64,000 bases of DNA from Firmicutes bacterium ADurb.Bin153 (GTDB taxonomy: Bacteria > Bacillota > DTU025 > MWDF01). A model generated the notes under the pieces. The model did not search any database. It saw only the letters and a program-made list of their open reading frames with translations, and was not told the DNA's origin. Positions 48,418 through 57,973 of the stretch are shown one piece after another (position 1 is the stretch's first letter; each line of letters begins with the position of its first letter). The stretch covers positions 1 through 64,000 of the forward strand of contig MWDF01000009.1 in NCBI GenBank assembly GCA_002070415.1, written 5' to 3'. The translations under genes were made by a program, and so were the position numbers.

Positions 48418-49713
48418 TTGTTCAAATCCGAAAAAGCCGGGATATCGCCGGCGCTAATACTGGCTTCCTTGATGATCTGCTCCCTCGGTTACTACATGGT
48501 CAGCTTCCACAGGATGGCCCCGGCCGTCATGGCCTCCGAGCTGAAGGCGGAATTCTCCACTTCGTCGACTGTGCTGGGCCTCCTTTCGTCCATCTATTTC
48601 ATAGTCTACGGGCTGGTGCAGATTCCCGTCGGCTACCTCGTAGACCGGTTCAACCCGGGCAAGGTGATGGGCATATTCACAGCCTTCGCGGCCGTGGGGT
48701 CCGTGCTGTTCGGAATGTCCACGAGCTTCGGCGCTGCCCTTTTCGCAAGGGGCCTGACGAGCCTCGGGCTTGCTGCGATATACGTGCCAGCGACTAAGCT
48801 GTTCGGCCAGATACTGGACAAGAAGGGCTTCATGCTCGCCACCGGCATCATACTCGGGATAGGCAACATCGGATCGCTCACGGCCACCGGCCCGCTCGCC
48901 GCGATCGTAGAAGGCATTGGCTGGAGGGCCGCTTTCTATATCATGGGCGGCGTCACCGCCGTAATCTCGGCCCTCATGCTCACTGTGATGGGCAGGGCGA
49001 AGGCAATGGACACCCGTACGGAGCAGAAGGGCAGGGAAGCGTCCGCAAGGAAGGCGTCCGGCTATGACATTGCGTTCGCTTCGGTTTTAGGACTGGGCAT
49101 CTTCCTGAAGAACGGCCCTCTTTTCAGCTTCCAGGGGCTATGGGGCGTACCGTACGTGATGGACGTACACGGGCTTTCGCGCATGGGGGCGAGCTCGGTG
49201 ATGATGCTCATGGCCCTTTCCGCGTCCTTGGCGGGGCTCCTTACCGGAGTCATCAACAAGGTGTCCGGGATCGGCGAAAGAAGGATGATGGGCATAACGT
49301 CCGTACTGTACGCGATGTCATGGATACCTATAGCCTTCCCCCTTGGCACATACGCTATCCCCGCCCTCAAGGCGACGTCGCTGGTGTTCGGCTCGGCGAG
49401 CACTATAATGGGGATAGCCATGCAGGCTGTGATAATCGGTGGGGTGGACGAGGGCGTAAGGGGCTCCGTCGTCGGCTTCGTGAACGGCATGTCGGTAGCC
49501 GGAGGCGCGATCTTCCAACCTTTGATGGGCTATATCCTTGACGGCGCCCAGGCATCCGGGAAGGGTCTGGCGTCGGGATACTCCTCTGCCCTGGTCCTCG
49601 GCCTTCTGTCGGTCAGCGTATCCTCGGCCCTGTTCATAACGGCGGCCGTGCTGGCGAAAAAGGCAGCCGGCAAGACCGGCCTGCCGGGACCCGGACTGGA
49701 GGCGGCGCAATGA
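48418..49713 (+). CDS. MFS transporter, copy 2
   Basis: A 431-residue major facilitator with twelve helices. Helix 2 and motif A read SSIYFIVYGLVQIPVGYLVDRFNPGKVMGIF. It is clearly paralogous to the next gene, which overlaps it by 4 bases, and more distantly to the MFS protein at 32.4 kb. The start is TTG at 48418 with a G-run seven bases upstream. The tandem may transport related substrates or form a heteromeric pair. The substrate is unknown. Confidence 0.86.
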   Translation: MFKSEKAGISPALILASLMICSLGYYMVSFHRMAPAVMASELKAEFSTSSTVLGLLSSIYFIVYGLVQIPVGYLVDRFNPGKVMGIFTAFAAVGSVLFGMSTSFGAALFARGLTSLGLAAIYVPATKLFGQILDKKGFMLATGIILGIGNIGSLTATGPLAAIVEGIGWRAAFYIMGGVTAVISALMLTVMGRAKAMDTRTEQKGREASARKASGYDIAFASVLGLGIFLKNGPLFSFQGLWGVPYVMDVHGLSRMGASSVMMLMALSASLAGLLTGVINKVSGIGERRMMGITSVLYAMSWIPIAFPLGTYAIPALKATSLVFGSASTIMGIAMQAVIIGGVDEGVRGSVVGFVNGMSVAGGAIFQPLMGYILDGAQASGKGLASGYSSALVLGLLSVSVSSALFITAAVLAKKAAGKTGLPGPGLEAAQ

Positions 49714-51017
49714 GGGGCGGGGCGGCCTCAGGGACGGAGGAGGGCTCCGGCGGTAGGAACGGCGGCTTCGGCGTGTTGGTCGTCTGCTCGCTGTGCTTCT
49801 TCCTAGCGAACGTGCACAGGATCTCCCCTGGCGTATTCGCCGCCGAGCTCATGCGCGAGTTCGACGCCTCGGCCTCGGTTATGGGGCTTCTTTCGTCGAG
49901 CTACTTCTACACGTATGCGATCCTGCAGGTGCCGGTCGGGATATTGTGCGACAGGTTCAGGCCGGGACTTGTGATGGGGATATTCATGACCATAGGGGCG
50001 GCAGGCTCGGTCATATTCGCCATGAGCGGGTCGCTGGCGATGGCGATAGTAGGCAGGGTCATACTGACCGCTGGCATCTCGGCGGTGTTCATAGGGGCGA
50101 TGAGGCTGTTCGGCTACGCTTACGGGAGCAGCGGAGCGTCGTTCGCCACGGGCATCATGGTCGCAGTGGGAAACGTGGGCGGCATGTCCGCGTCGGGGCC
50201 GTTGGCGTACGCCGTCGTGAACTACGGTTGGAGGGCGTCGATGATAGCCATAGGGGTGCTTACGCTTGCGGCGGGGACGGCCTCCATGGCCGTGACGAAA
50301 AGCTACGGACGGAAGTCGCGGCCGGACTGCATTCAAGAGGAGGACGGCCTCTCCCTCAAGCAGGGGCGCAAGGACTACCTTGGCATGCTCGCTGTGCTCT
50401 CCCTTGCCGTGTTGGCGCAGTACGGCAGCCAGATGGGCTTCCAGGGCCTATGGGGCGTGCCCTTCATGACCGATGTGTACGGCATTACCAAGACCGCCGC
50501 GGGCAACATCATGATGCTGGCGAGCCTCGGGGCCGCTATAGGGGCCCCTTTGATCGGATGGCTGGTCGGAAGGAAAGGCGTAAGCGCCCATATGCTAGCC
50601 CTAGTGTCGGCATCCATATTCTTCCTGTCATGGTTCGCGATAGTCAAGAAGTGGGACGCGTCCGACCTCACCCTGCTCGGGATAGGGTCATTCTTCCTTG
50701 CCGGAGGAAGCTCATTCACATCCGTGCTCAATCCATATTTCTGCCAGCGTTACGTCGCGTCCGGCTCCAGGGGGCTGTTCTTCGGCATGCTCAATACCGC
50801 GCCGATGATCGGAGGGGCGCTGTACCAGCCCCTCATGGGATACATGATCGATCGCTACGTTTCGGCGGGGAAAGGGTTGGAGAACGGCTACTTCGCGGCT
50901 TTCAGGCTAGGACTTGCCAGCGCTGCGGCCGTGCTGGCGCTAAGGATTTTATACCATGCGAAATACTCGAAGATGAAAGGCCTTCCGGCCACGGGCGCAG
51001 GCGAGATGCCCCAGTGA
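49710..51017 (+). CDS. MFS transporter, copy 3
   Basis: A 435-residue major facilitator; its motif A region SSSYFYTYAILQVPVGILCDRFRPGLVMGIF matches copy 2 nearly block by block. After a Gly-rich cytoplasmic start (GGAASGTEEGSGGRNGG) twelve helices follow. Translation is coupled to copy 2 by ATGA. It converges on the QueG-like gene after 8 bases. No substrate can be assigned. Confidence 0.86.
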   Translation: MRGGAASGTEEGSGGRNGGFGVLVVCSLCFFLANVHRISPGVFAAELMREFDASASVMGLLSSSYFYTYAILQVPVGILCDRFRPGLVMGIFMTIGAAGSVIFAMSGSLAMAIVGRVILTAGISAVFIGAMRLFGYAYGSSGASFATGIMVAVGNVGGMSASGPLAYAVVNYGWRASMIAIGVLTLAAGTASMAVTKSYGRKSRPDCIQEEDGLSLKQGRKDYLGMLAVLSLAVLAQYGSQMGFQGLWGVPFMTDVYGITKTAAGNIMMLASLGAAIGAPLIGWLVGRKGVSAHMLALVSASIFFLSWFAIVKKWDASDLTLLGIGSFFLAGGSSFTSVLNPYFCQRYVASGSRGLFFGMLNTAPMIGGALYQPLMGYMIDRYVSAGKGLENGYFAAFRLGLASAAAVLALRILYHAKYSKMKGLPATGAGEMPQ

Positions 51018-51025
51018 GGCTCCGC

Positions 51026-51961
51026 TCACAGCCGGCCGGCAAGGCCGAGACGCCTCATGTTCCTATGGAACACGTCCTCGAGGTAAGACATGCCGTTTTC
51101 CTCCAGCACCCGGCTCACGCCAGCCTTGATCCTCCCGTCGGGATCTCCCTTCCCGTGCAGCACCCATGATGCCTGGTCCTCGTCCAACCCCGCTTCAAGC
51201 CTTACGACCTTCAGCATGCCCTCGTTCATGGGGCAGATTTCCTGGCACCTCATGCACCCGACCAGGCAGCGGTCGAAGCCCGCTTCGTACCATCCGGGCA
51301 GCTCGTTTGAGCTCTCGTTCGCAAGCGTGATGCATCTTCCCGCGTCGAGCATGAAACCCTTGTTCCCGATGGCTCCGGTGGGGCAGGCAGCCTCGCATGT
51401 GCCGCAGCCTTCGCATCCCTCAGCCAGGAAATCCGCGCCCATATCCTTTTCGAGAAGGCGTTCCATCCCTGCGGAGGCCGATCCTGCCCGCTTCGAGGCG
51501 ATGTAGCACCTGAGCCTCACGTAGCTGCCCATGCCGGGCACGTAGGCGACGTTGTTCCTTCCGTACTTCGCAAGGCCCAGGACCACCGCCAGGGTCTTAA
51601 ACGGCGCCCTTATCGGGGTCGCCTTGCCGAAGGCCTCTCCTACGGCCCCGTCCGCTTTTCGGATCAGATCCTCGTCGTCTATGTAAGTCGGCGGCACAAG
51701 CGCATAGGAGGTCCTTCCTCCCATTTCGACCGGCATCTCGTACAACGGCGCACTCATTGCGGCCATCACTACGGTGGCACCTTCCAGTCCCAGCTCGGAC
51801 AGCTTCTTCTGCCCCGCAAGATAGGTATCGAACACCGCGCCGTCGATCTCATTCCTGAAGGACCGGATCCTTTCGATGCATATGTCCGCCAGAGCGGCCG
51901 GCCCCCAGGCGAACCTCACATTGTCGACTTTCGCAAGCTCCTCAGCTCCGTACAATCGCAA
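51026..51961 (-). CDS. QueG-like double 4Fe-4S cluster protein
   Basis: A 311-residue iron-sulfur protein with the plan of epoxyqueuosine reductase relatives: an N-terminal corrin-binding-like part (about 1-175) and a ferredoxin part with CEGCGTCEAACPTGAI and CLVGCMRCQEICP. The C-terminal HEAT-like repeat of true QueG is missing, and I do not see the QueG active-site block, so this is better called a reductive-dehalogenase/QueG-related ferredoxin protein. The TTG start at 51961 has GGGAGG upstream; a TTG six bases later is also possible. The electron acceptor is unknown. Confidence 0.78.
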   Translation of the reverse strand: MRLYGAEELAKVDNVRFAWGPAALADICIERIRSFRNEIDGAVFDTYLAGQKKLSELGLEGATVVMAAMSAPLYEMPVEMGGRTSYALVPPTYIDDEDLIRKADGAVGEAFGKATPIRAPFKTLAVVLGLAKYGRNNVAYVPGMGSYVRLRCYIASKRAGSASAGMERLLEKDMGADFLAEGCEGCGTCEAACPTGAIGNKGFMLDAGRCITLANESSNELPGWYEAGFDRCLVGCMRCQEICPMNEGMLKVVRLEAGLDEDQASWVLHGKGDPDGRIKAGVSRVLEENGMSYLEDVFHRNMRRLGLAGRL

Positions 51962-52090
51962 GCCACCTCCCGTTCATGCATCTTCAACGCCGGCAGCGCC
52001 ATAACCTTCCGCGCAAGGATTAATCCGGGTTGCGCCGAAAGGCCTTACCTACGGGCGATGCGAGCTTTGCGCCGAGGGGTATACAATAGT

Positions 52091-52120
52091 GCCGGGGATC
52101 CCTAGGACAGGATCCCCGGC
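52091..52120. repeat. GC hairpin in the gap before the Cys-rich protein
   Basis: Perfect 11-bp stem GCCGGGGATCC (52091-52101) / GGATCCCCGGC (52110-52120) with an 8-base loop, followed by GGTTAAAAGGAGG. It may be an orphan terminator or part of a leader. A TATACAAT just upstream at 52080-52087 could be a -10 box. Confidence 0.45.
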
Positions 52121-52256
52121 GGTTAAAAGGAGGAAGGGAAGATTGGTTCTGGCTCCATACTAACCTCATATAGAACAATATGCAATACAGTATAAAGTAT
52201 TTTTTGGAGTGCATGATGCAAGCCCGTATCCAAACCGCAGCAAGGAGGCTGGAAGC

Positions 52257-52904
52257 ATGGGTCATATCGCCTTCAAATGTGCATATAACGACAACAGGGG
52301 TGAGGGCATGCCTGTGGTCGGGTACATGGGGGCATGCACGGGGCCCACGGCGGCATACAACGTGAAGAAAGGCTCGCCGTGGTGCTCGCTCCCGGAGTGC
52401 CCCTGCAGCTCCTACGTGCTCAGAGGAGAGCCGAGGCCAGAGGAGCCCTGCCAGGACAGCAGGATGCTTATCGAATGGAAAGCATATGCGGGATTCGACC
52501 ACAACGGGCCCTGGAGTTGGACGCCCAGGAAGATCAACAACGCTGACGTGGGCGACATCGCGTTCCTGACGACCAGGTATCCGGGGGATGGGGAGGCCGG
52601 GCGTTTTATATTCGCGGCCTTCAGGATCGCCGAGGTGGTGCCGTACGACCCGGAAAAATCAGGCTGGGTGAAGGCGGATGATTCGCTCAAACTGGCGCTT
52701 TCTCCAGATGAGCTGGTGTTCTTCTGGGACCATTACGAAAACCGCAGCAACCCGTCCTACATCGGCTGGGGCAGCGGAAGGTTCAGATACCTCGACGGCA
52801 GGCAGGCGAAGGGCGCCATGGAGGCAATCGCGGCTTTGGTCAAGGACGAGCGAAGGAAGGGGATCGCCCTCGCTTTGGCGAGCCTGTCACAGCATGGCGA
52901 GTGA
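52257..52904 (+). CDS. Cys-rich N-terminal domain protein of unknown function
   Basis: A 215-residue protein. The first 60 residues hold HIAFKCAYNDN, GYMGACTGPTAAYNV and WCSLPECPCSSYV; the spacing of Cys suggests a small metal-binding fold. I recall a similar WCSxPxCPCR block at the start of some HNH-nuclease-linked and stand-alone proteins, but cannot name a family. The rest (GFDHNGPWSWTPRKI, RFIFAAFRIAEVV, ELVFFWDHYENRSN) resembles a small beta-barrel, perhaps EVE/ASCH-like. ATG 52257 has AAGGAGG eight bases upstream. It may be the first gene before hutH, but a separate promoter lies between. Confidence 0.6.
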   Translation: MGHIAFKCAYNDNRGEGMPVVGYMGACTGPTAAYNVKKGSPWCSLPECPCSSYVLRGEPRPEEPCQDSRMLIEWKAYAGFDHNGPWSWTPRKINNADVGDIAFLTTRYPGDGEAGRFIFAAFRIAEVVPYDPEKSGWVKADDSLKLALSPDELVFFWDHYENRSNPSYIGWGSGRFRYLDGRQAKGAMEAIAALVKDERRKGIALALASLSQHGE

Positions 52905-52945
52905 GCCGGAATAAGGCGAATGACCGTGAACCGCCTATTCACAGA

Positions 52946-52954
52946 TGGTATAAT
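52946..52954 (+). promoter_or_regulatory. hut operon promoter, extended -10
   Basis: TGGTATAAT (52946-52954) is an extended -10 box 39 bases before the hutH start. A small dyad GTGAA/TTCAC (52925-52941) lies just upstream and could be an operator or replace the weak -35 box. Confidence 0.6.
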
Positions 52955-52992
52955 CTTCTTCAGGCAGGAGATTTTCGATTTGGGGTGGTTTG

Positions 52993-54516
52993 ATGGGCAG
53001 CCTCGACCTCAGTGGACATCTTAGCATAGAGGACGTCATCGACGTAGCGAGGAGGAACCGGCACGTAACGCTGTCGGCCCAGGCGCTAGAAAGGGTCACC
53101 AAGGCGAGGGAGCTGATAGAGAAGTGCGTGGACGCCCGCAAGGTCGTCTACGGTGTCACCACCGGCTTCGGCAAGTTCGCCAATGTCGTCATATCCAGCG
53201 AAGACACCAGGCTTTTGCAGAGGAACCTGATTATCTCGCACGCCACCGGCGTGGGGGATCCTCTTCCCTTGGACCAGGCCAGGGCCGTGCTCCTCCTGAG
53301 GGCGAATGCCCTCGCCAAGGGGCATTCCGGCGCAAGGCCGGAGCTCATAGAGATGCTAATCAGGATGCTGAACAAGGACGTCGTGCCCGTCATACCCTCG
53401 AAAGGCTCGCTGGGCGCGAGCGGGGACCTGGCTCCTCTGGCACACATGGCCCTCACCGTGATCGGCGAAGGGGAGGCCTACTACAAGGGCAGGAGGATGC
53501 CTTCCTCCGAGGCCCTTGAGAAGGCCGGGCTCAAACCCATGGACCTCATTGAGAAGGAGGGCCTCGCCCTTATAAACGGCACTCCGGTCATGACCGCAAT
53601 AGCATGCCTTGCCATGTACGATACGCAGATGCTGCTGAAGGCCGCAGATATCGCGGCCTCCATGACGCTCGAGGCCATGAACGGCCTGGGGAGCGCGTTC
53701 GACCTGCGGGTGAGTGCGGTGAGGCAGCACCCGGGGCACGCGGTGGTCGCCGAGAACGTGCAGAAGATCACGAAAGGCAGCAGGATGCTTTCGGCCGGGG
53801 GCGGGGACAAGGTCCAGGACCCCTACTCCCTCAGGTGCGTACCCCAGGTGCACGGCGCGTCAAGGGACGCCTTCGCCCACATCTGGAGGGCCGTGTCCAC
53901 AGAGATGAACTCCGTGACGGACAATCCGCTGGTGTTCCCCGACGACGGGGAAGTGATATCGGCGGGCAACTTCCACGGCCAGCCGGTGGCCCTCGTGATG
54001 GACTACCTCAAGATCGCGGTTGCCGAACTTGCCGACATCTCCGAAAGGCGCGTCGAGCAGATGGTCAACCCGAGCCTGTCCAGGCTCCCGGCTTTTCTGA
54101 CCGAACACGGCGGCCTGAACTCGGGCATGATGATAACTCAGTACGTGGCCGCCTCACTGGTGTCCGAGAACAAGGTCCTCAGCCATCCCGCCAGCGTCGA
54201 TTCGATACCGACGTCGGCTAACCAGGAGGACCATGTCAGCATGGGCACCATAGCCGCAAGGCAGGCCATGGAGATAGTGGGGAACGTAAGGAGCGTTTTA
54301 GCGATAGAGCTGATGTGCGCGGCGCAGGCCCTCGACATGAGAGGGTGCGCCGGGATGATGGGCAGGGGCACCGACGCGGCGTACAAGGTCGTAAGGAGCG
54401 CCGTGGCAAGGCTCGCCGAGGACAGGGTCATGTACAAGGACCTCGCGAAGGTGACGGCCCTGGTCGAGGACGGAACGCTCGTGGACGTCGTGGAGAGCGT
54501 GGTCGGTGAACTCTAG
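52993..54516 (+). CDS. hutH: Histidine ammonia-lyase
   Basis: The 507-residue lyase removes ammonia from L-histidine to give urocanate, the first step of histidine fermentation. The autocatalytic MIO group forms from Ala142-Ser143-Gly144 in SLGASGDLAPLAHM, at the same numbering as in the Pseudomonas enzyme. YGVTTGFG, GNFHGQPVALVMDYL and ANQEDHVSMG, all expected, are present. The ATG at 52993 has GGGGTGG upstream; a TTG one codon earlier is less likely. It leads the hut operon. Confidence 0.96.
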   Translation: MGSLDLSGHLSIEDVIDVARRNRHVTLSAQALERVTKARELIEKCVDARKVVYGVTTGFGKFANVVISSEDTRLLQRNLIISHATGVGDPLPLDQARAVLLLRANALAKGHSGARPELIEMLIRMLNKDVVPVIPSKGSLGASGDLAPLAHMALTVIGEGEAYYKGRRMPSSEALEKAGLKPMDLIEKEGLALINGTPVMTAIACLAMYDTQMLLKAADIAASMTLEAMNGLGSAFDLRVSAVRQHPGHAVVAENVQKITKGSRMLSAGGGDKVQDPYSLRCVPQVHGASRDAFAHIWRAVSTEMNSVTDNPLVFPDDGEVISAGNFHGQPVALVMDYLKIAVAELADISERRVEQMVNPSLSRLPAFLTEHGGLNSGMMITQYVAASLVSENKVLSHPASVDSIPTSANQEDHVSMGTIAARQAMEIVGNVRSVLAIELMCAAQALDMRGCAGMMGRGTDAAYKVVRSAVARLAEDRVMYKDLAKVTALVEDGTLVDVVESVVGEL

Positions 54517-54554
54517 GGCAAGCAAAAGACCCTTCATAAGGAGGCTTAAGGTCG

Positions 54555-56576
54555 ATGTATGACGGTATAGGAAAGTTCGGCTTGGACCTTGAAGGCGGCC
54601 TGCCGGGACCGTGCGTCTTCGAGCAGGGGATAAGGAGGGCGCCCGACCGCGGCTACAGGCTCACCAGGGCACAGACGGAAACGGCCCTCATGAACGCGCT
54701 GAGGTACGTGCCGTCTCAATATCACGACGAGCTGGCCCCCGAATTCCTAGAGGAGCTCGTGACACGCGGTAGGATCTACGCCTACAGGTTCAGGCCCCGG
54801 GGGAGGATATACGGCAGGCCCGTGGACGAGTACGAGGGAAAGTGCCTCGCCGGCAGGGCCTTCCAGGTCATGATAGACAACAACCTGGACTTCGAGGTGG
54901 CGCTCTACCCTTACGAGCTCGTCACGTACGGCGAGACCGGCTCGGTCTGCCAGAACTGGCTGCAGTACCGCCTCATCAAGAAGTACCTTGAAGAACTCAC
55001 CGAGGATACCACCCTCGTCGTGGAATCCGGGCATCCGCTGGGCCTGTTCCCGTCGAAGCCGGAAGCCCCGAGGGTCATCATAACGAACTCGCTAATGGTC
55101 GGCATGTTCGACAACATGCGCGACTGGGAGGTCGCAGAACAGATGGGAGTCGCCAACTACGGCCAGATGACGGCCGGAGGCTGGATGTACATAGGCCCGC
55201 AGGGCATCGTGCACGGCACGTTCAACACTATCCTGAACGCGGGCAGGTCGAAGCTTGGAATCGACGGGAGCAAGGACCTCGCAGGCCGGCTCTTCGTGTC
55301 TTCAGGACTCGGCGGGATGAGCGGGGCCCAGCCCAAGGCGGCCGAGATAGCAGGCGCCGTGGCGATCATTGCCGAAGTCGACGGGTCCAGGATCAGCACC
55401 AGGCACTCACAGGGCTGGGTGAGGACCGTAGCGGAAAGCCCTAAGGAGGCCTTCGGCCTCGCGGCGAAGCACATCTCCGCCAAGGAGCCGATGTCCGTAG
55501 CCTATCACGGCAACATAGTCGACCTGCTGGAGTACGCCGTGAAGGAGGGCCTTAAGATAGACCTCCTTTCCGACCAGACCTCCTGCCATAACGCCTACGA
55601 GGGCGGGTACTGCCCCGCGGGGGTGGGCTTCGAGGAGAGGACAAGGCTTCTCAGCGAGGACAGGGAGCTGTTCGCAAAACTTGTGGACAAGAGCCTGAGG
55701 AGGCACTTCGAGGCCATAAGGGACCTTGTGGCCCGGGGTACGTACTTCTTCGACTATGGGAATTCCTTCCTGAAGGCGGTGTTCGACGCCGGAGTCACCG
55801 AGGTATCCAGGAACGGCATCGATGAGAAGGACGGCTTCATATTCCCCTCCTACGTAGAGGACATCATGGGCCCGATGCTGTTCGACTACGGTTACGGCCC
55901 GTTCAGGTGGGTCTGCCTGTCGGGCAGGGAAGAGGACCTCAGGAAGACGGACGAGGCTGCGATGGGCTGCATTGACCCCGACCGCAGGGGCCAGGACAGG
56001 GACAATTACATATGGATAAGGGACGCCGAGAAGAACAAGCTGGTGGTCGGCACCAAGGCGAGGATCCTCTACCAGGACGCTGAGGGCAGGACGAGGATCG
56101 CGCTCAAGTTCAACGACATGGTGAGAAGGGGCGTGACCGGCCCCATCATGCTCGGCCGCGACCACCACGATACCGGCGGTACGGATTCCCCTTTCAGGGA
56201 GACTTCCAACATCAAAGACGGCAGCAACGTCATGGCCGACATGGCGACCCAGTGCTTCGCCGGGAACGCGGCCAGGGGGATGAGCCTGGTGGCACTGCAC
56301 AATGGGGGCGGGGTCGGCATCGGGAAGGCCGTGAACGGGGGCTTCGGGCTCGTGCTGGACGGCAGCCGGAGGGTGGACGCGATCATCGAATCGGCCATGA
56401 TGTGGGACGTCATGGGAGGAGTTGCGAGGAGGGCCTGGGCGAGGAATCCCGCCTCAATAGAGACCTCGGCCGAGTACAACAGGAAGTACGAGGGGAAAGG
56501 GCATATAACCATACCCTATGTGGCCGACGCCGAGAAGGTGGGGGCGCTGGTCGAAGAAAGGCTGGAGGACAGATGA
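54555..56576 (+). CDS. hutU: Urocanate hydratase
   Basis: A 673-residue NAD-dependent urocanase that converts urocanate to imidazolone propionate. It is the longer form found in Clostridia and related anaerobes (classic HutU is about 555). NYGQMTAGGWMYIGPQGIVHGTF is the NAD-binding block, SDQTSCHNAYEGGYCPAG holds the active-site Cys region, and LHNGGGVGIGKAVNGGFG follows near the end. AAGGAGG lies ten bases before the ATG. It sits 38 bases after hutH and overlaps hutI by 4. Confidence 0.95.
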   Translation: MYDGIGKFGLDLEGGLPGPCVFEQGIRRAPDRGYRLTRAQTETALMNALRYVPSQYHDELAPEFLEELVTRGRIYAYRFRPRGRIYGRPVDEYEGKCLAGRAFQVMIDNNLDFEVALYPYELVTYGETGSVCQNWLQYRLIKKYLEELTEDTTLVVESGHPLGLFPSKPEAPRVIITNSLMVGMFDNMRDWEVAEQMGVANYGQMTAGGWMYIGPQGIVHGTFNTILNAGRSKLGIDGSKDLAGRLFVSSGLGGMSGAQPKAAEIAGAVAIIAEVDGSRISTRHSQGWVRTVAESPKEAFGLAAKHISAKEPMSVAYHGNIVDLLEYAVKEGLKIDLLSDQTSCHNAYEGGYCPAGVGFEERTRLLSEDRELFAKLVDKSLRRHFEAIRDLVARGTYFFDYGNSFLKAVFDAGVTEVSRNGIDEKDGFIFPSYVEDIMGPMLFDYGYGPFRWVCLSGREEDLRKTDEAAMGCIDPDRRGQDRDNYIWIRDAEKNKLVVGTKARILYQDAEGRTRIALKFNDMVRRGVTGPIMLGRDHHDTGGTDSPFRETSNIKDGSNVMADMATQCFAGNAARGMSLVALHNGGGVGIGKAVNGGFGLVLDGSRRVDAIIESAMMWDVMGGVARRAWARNPASIETSAEYNRKYEGKGHITIPYVADAEKVGALVEERLEDR

Positions 56577-57955
56577 CTGGACCGGGCGGAAGAAGGACGG
56601 CGCACGCGCACGGGCCGGGGTGTTCCTGCGGGCACGGGCACGATGACGGGGAATTCAAGGTGGCCGGGGATGCCAAGGGCCGTAGGAGCAAGGAATTCGA
56701 CCTGTTGGTCGTGAACATCGGCACGCTTGCGACACCGAGGGGCAAAGCAGCCAAAGCCGGTGAGGCCCAGGCTGAGATAGGCGTGAGCAAGGATGCCTGG
56801 GTCGGGGTGAAGGACGGCATCATCACCGAAGTGGGCAGCATGGCGGACGGCAGGGGAAACGCGGCGGACCTTGCCGAGGACGTGCTCGACGCCGGAGGGC
56901 TGCTGGTTACGCCCGGCCTCGTCGATTCCCACACGCACATGGTCTTCGGAGGATGGAGGCACAAGGAGCTGGCCCTTAAGCTCAAGGGCGTCCCCTACCT
57001 AGACATTTTGAAAGGCGGGGGCGGCATACTAAGCACAGTCAGGTCCACAAGGGCATCGTCCCTGGACGCCTTGGTCGAGAAGGGCCTTTGGGTCCTGGAC
57101 CAGATGCTCGACCACGGGACGACCACGGTGGAGGCCAAGAGCGGCTACGGCCTTACGACGGAAGACGAGATGAAACAGCTGGAGGCCCTAGCGATCATGG
57201 CAAGGGAGCATCCAGTCGACATAGTGCCCACGTTCATGGGGGCGCACGCGGTGCCCGAGGAGTACGTCGACGACAAGGACGGATATATAAGGCTTATCTG
57301 CGAAAGGATGATACCAGAGGCCGCGGCCAGGGGCCTTGCGGCATTTAGCGACGTCTTCTGCGAGAAGGGCGTCTTCAGCCCGGCCGAGACACAGCGCATA
57401 TGTGAGGTGGCGAAGGCGTACGGCCTGGGCGTGAAAGTCCACGCCGACGAGATAAACGATACCGGAGGAGCCGGCCTTGCGGCCGGACTGGGCGCAGTCA
57501 CCGCAGAACATCTCATTCACGCCGGGGATGACGGGCTCAAGGCCATGGCCGCGGCCAAGACGATAGCCGTGCTCCTTCCCTGCACTTCCTTCTACCTGGA
57601 CGAGGACTACGCCAGGGCGAGGAGGATGATCGAGCTCGGCGTGCCGGTCGCGCTGGCCACCGACTTCAATCCCGGATCGACGACGAACCTGAACCTTCAG
57701 ATGGCGATGACGATAGCGCTTCTGAAGTACAGGATGCGGCCTGAGGAAGTGCTTACCGGCGTAACGCTAAACGGCGCGGCCGCCGTAGGCCTTTCAGCAA
57801 GCCACGGGAGCATAGAGCCCGGAAAGGTCGCCGACATGGTAGTATGGGAGGCGCCGGACCTTGACTATCTCCTTTACCGCTACGGGACCAACATGGCAAG
57901 GACCGTCCTTAAGGCCGGCAACGTGCACGGCGTCGAGTTTGAACATGCCCATTGA
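56573..57955 (+). CDS. hutI: Imidazolonepropionase with His/Cys-rich N-terminal tail
   Basis: A 460-residue metal-dependent amidohydrolase that opens imidazolone propionate to N-formimino-L-glutamate. The metal site is seen in VDSHTHMVFGGWRHKE, EAKSGYGL, KVHADEINDTGGAGLAA, EHLIHAG and LATDFNPGSTT. It is about 45 residues longer than usual. The extra N-terminus holds AHAHGPGCSCGHGHDD, a His/Cys-rich strand that may deliver or store zinc or iron. The ATG overlaps the hutU stop and has GGAGG four bases upstream, which confirms the extended start. Confidence 0.93.
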   Translation: MTGPGGRRTAHAHGPGCSCGHGHDDGEFKVAGDAKGRRSKEFDLLVVNIGTLATPRGKAAKAGEAQAEIGVSKDAWVGVKDGIITEVGSMADGRGNAADLAEDVLDAGGLLVTPGLVDSHTHMVFGGWRHKELALKLKGVPYLDILKGGGGILSTVRSTRASSLDALVEKGLWVLDQMLDHGTTTVEAKSGYGLTTEDEMKQLEALAIMAREHPVDIVPTFMGAHAVPEEYVDDKDGYIRLICERMIPEAAARGLAAFSDVFCEKGVFSPAETQRICEVAKAYGLGVKVHADEINDTGGAGLAAGLGAVTAEHLIHAGDDGLKAMAAAKTIAVLLPCTSFYLDEDYARARRMIELGVPVALATDFNPGSTTNLNLQMAMTIALLKYRMRPEEVLTGVTLNGAAAVGLSASHGSIEPGKVADMVVWEAPDLDYLLYRYGTNMARTVLKAGNVHGVEFEHAH

Positions 57956-57973
57956 CGATTTGGAGGTATCCGA

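Noticed and set aside
52146-52175. Very short TTG-started frame after AAGGAGG near 52155
   Set aside because: Only six codons with no supporting structure; a ribosome-like site alone is not enough.
55407-56300. 297-codon antisense frame across hutU
   Set aside because: No start signal and no recognisable protein features; urocanase on the plus strand is certain.
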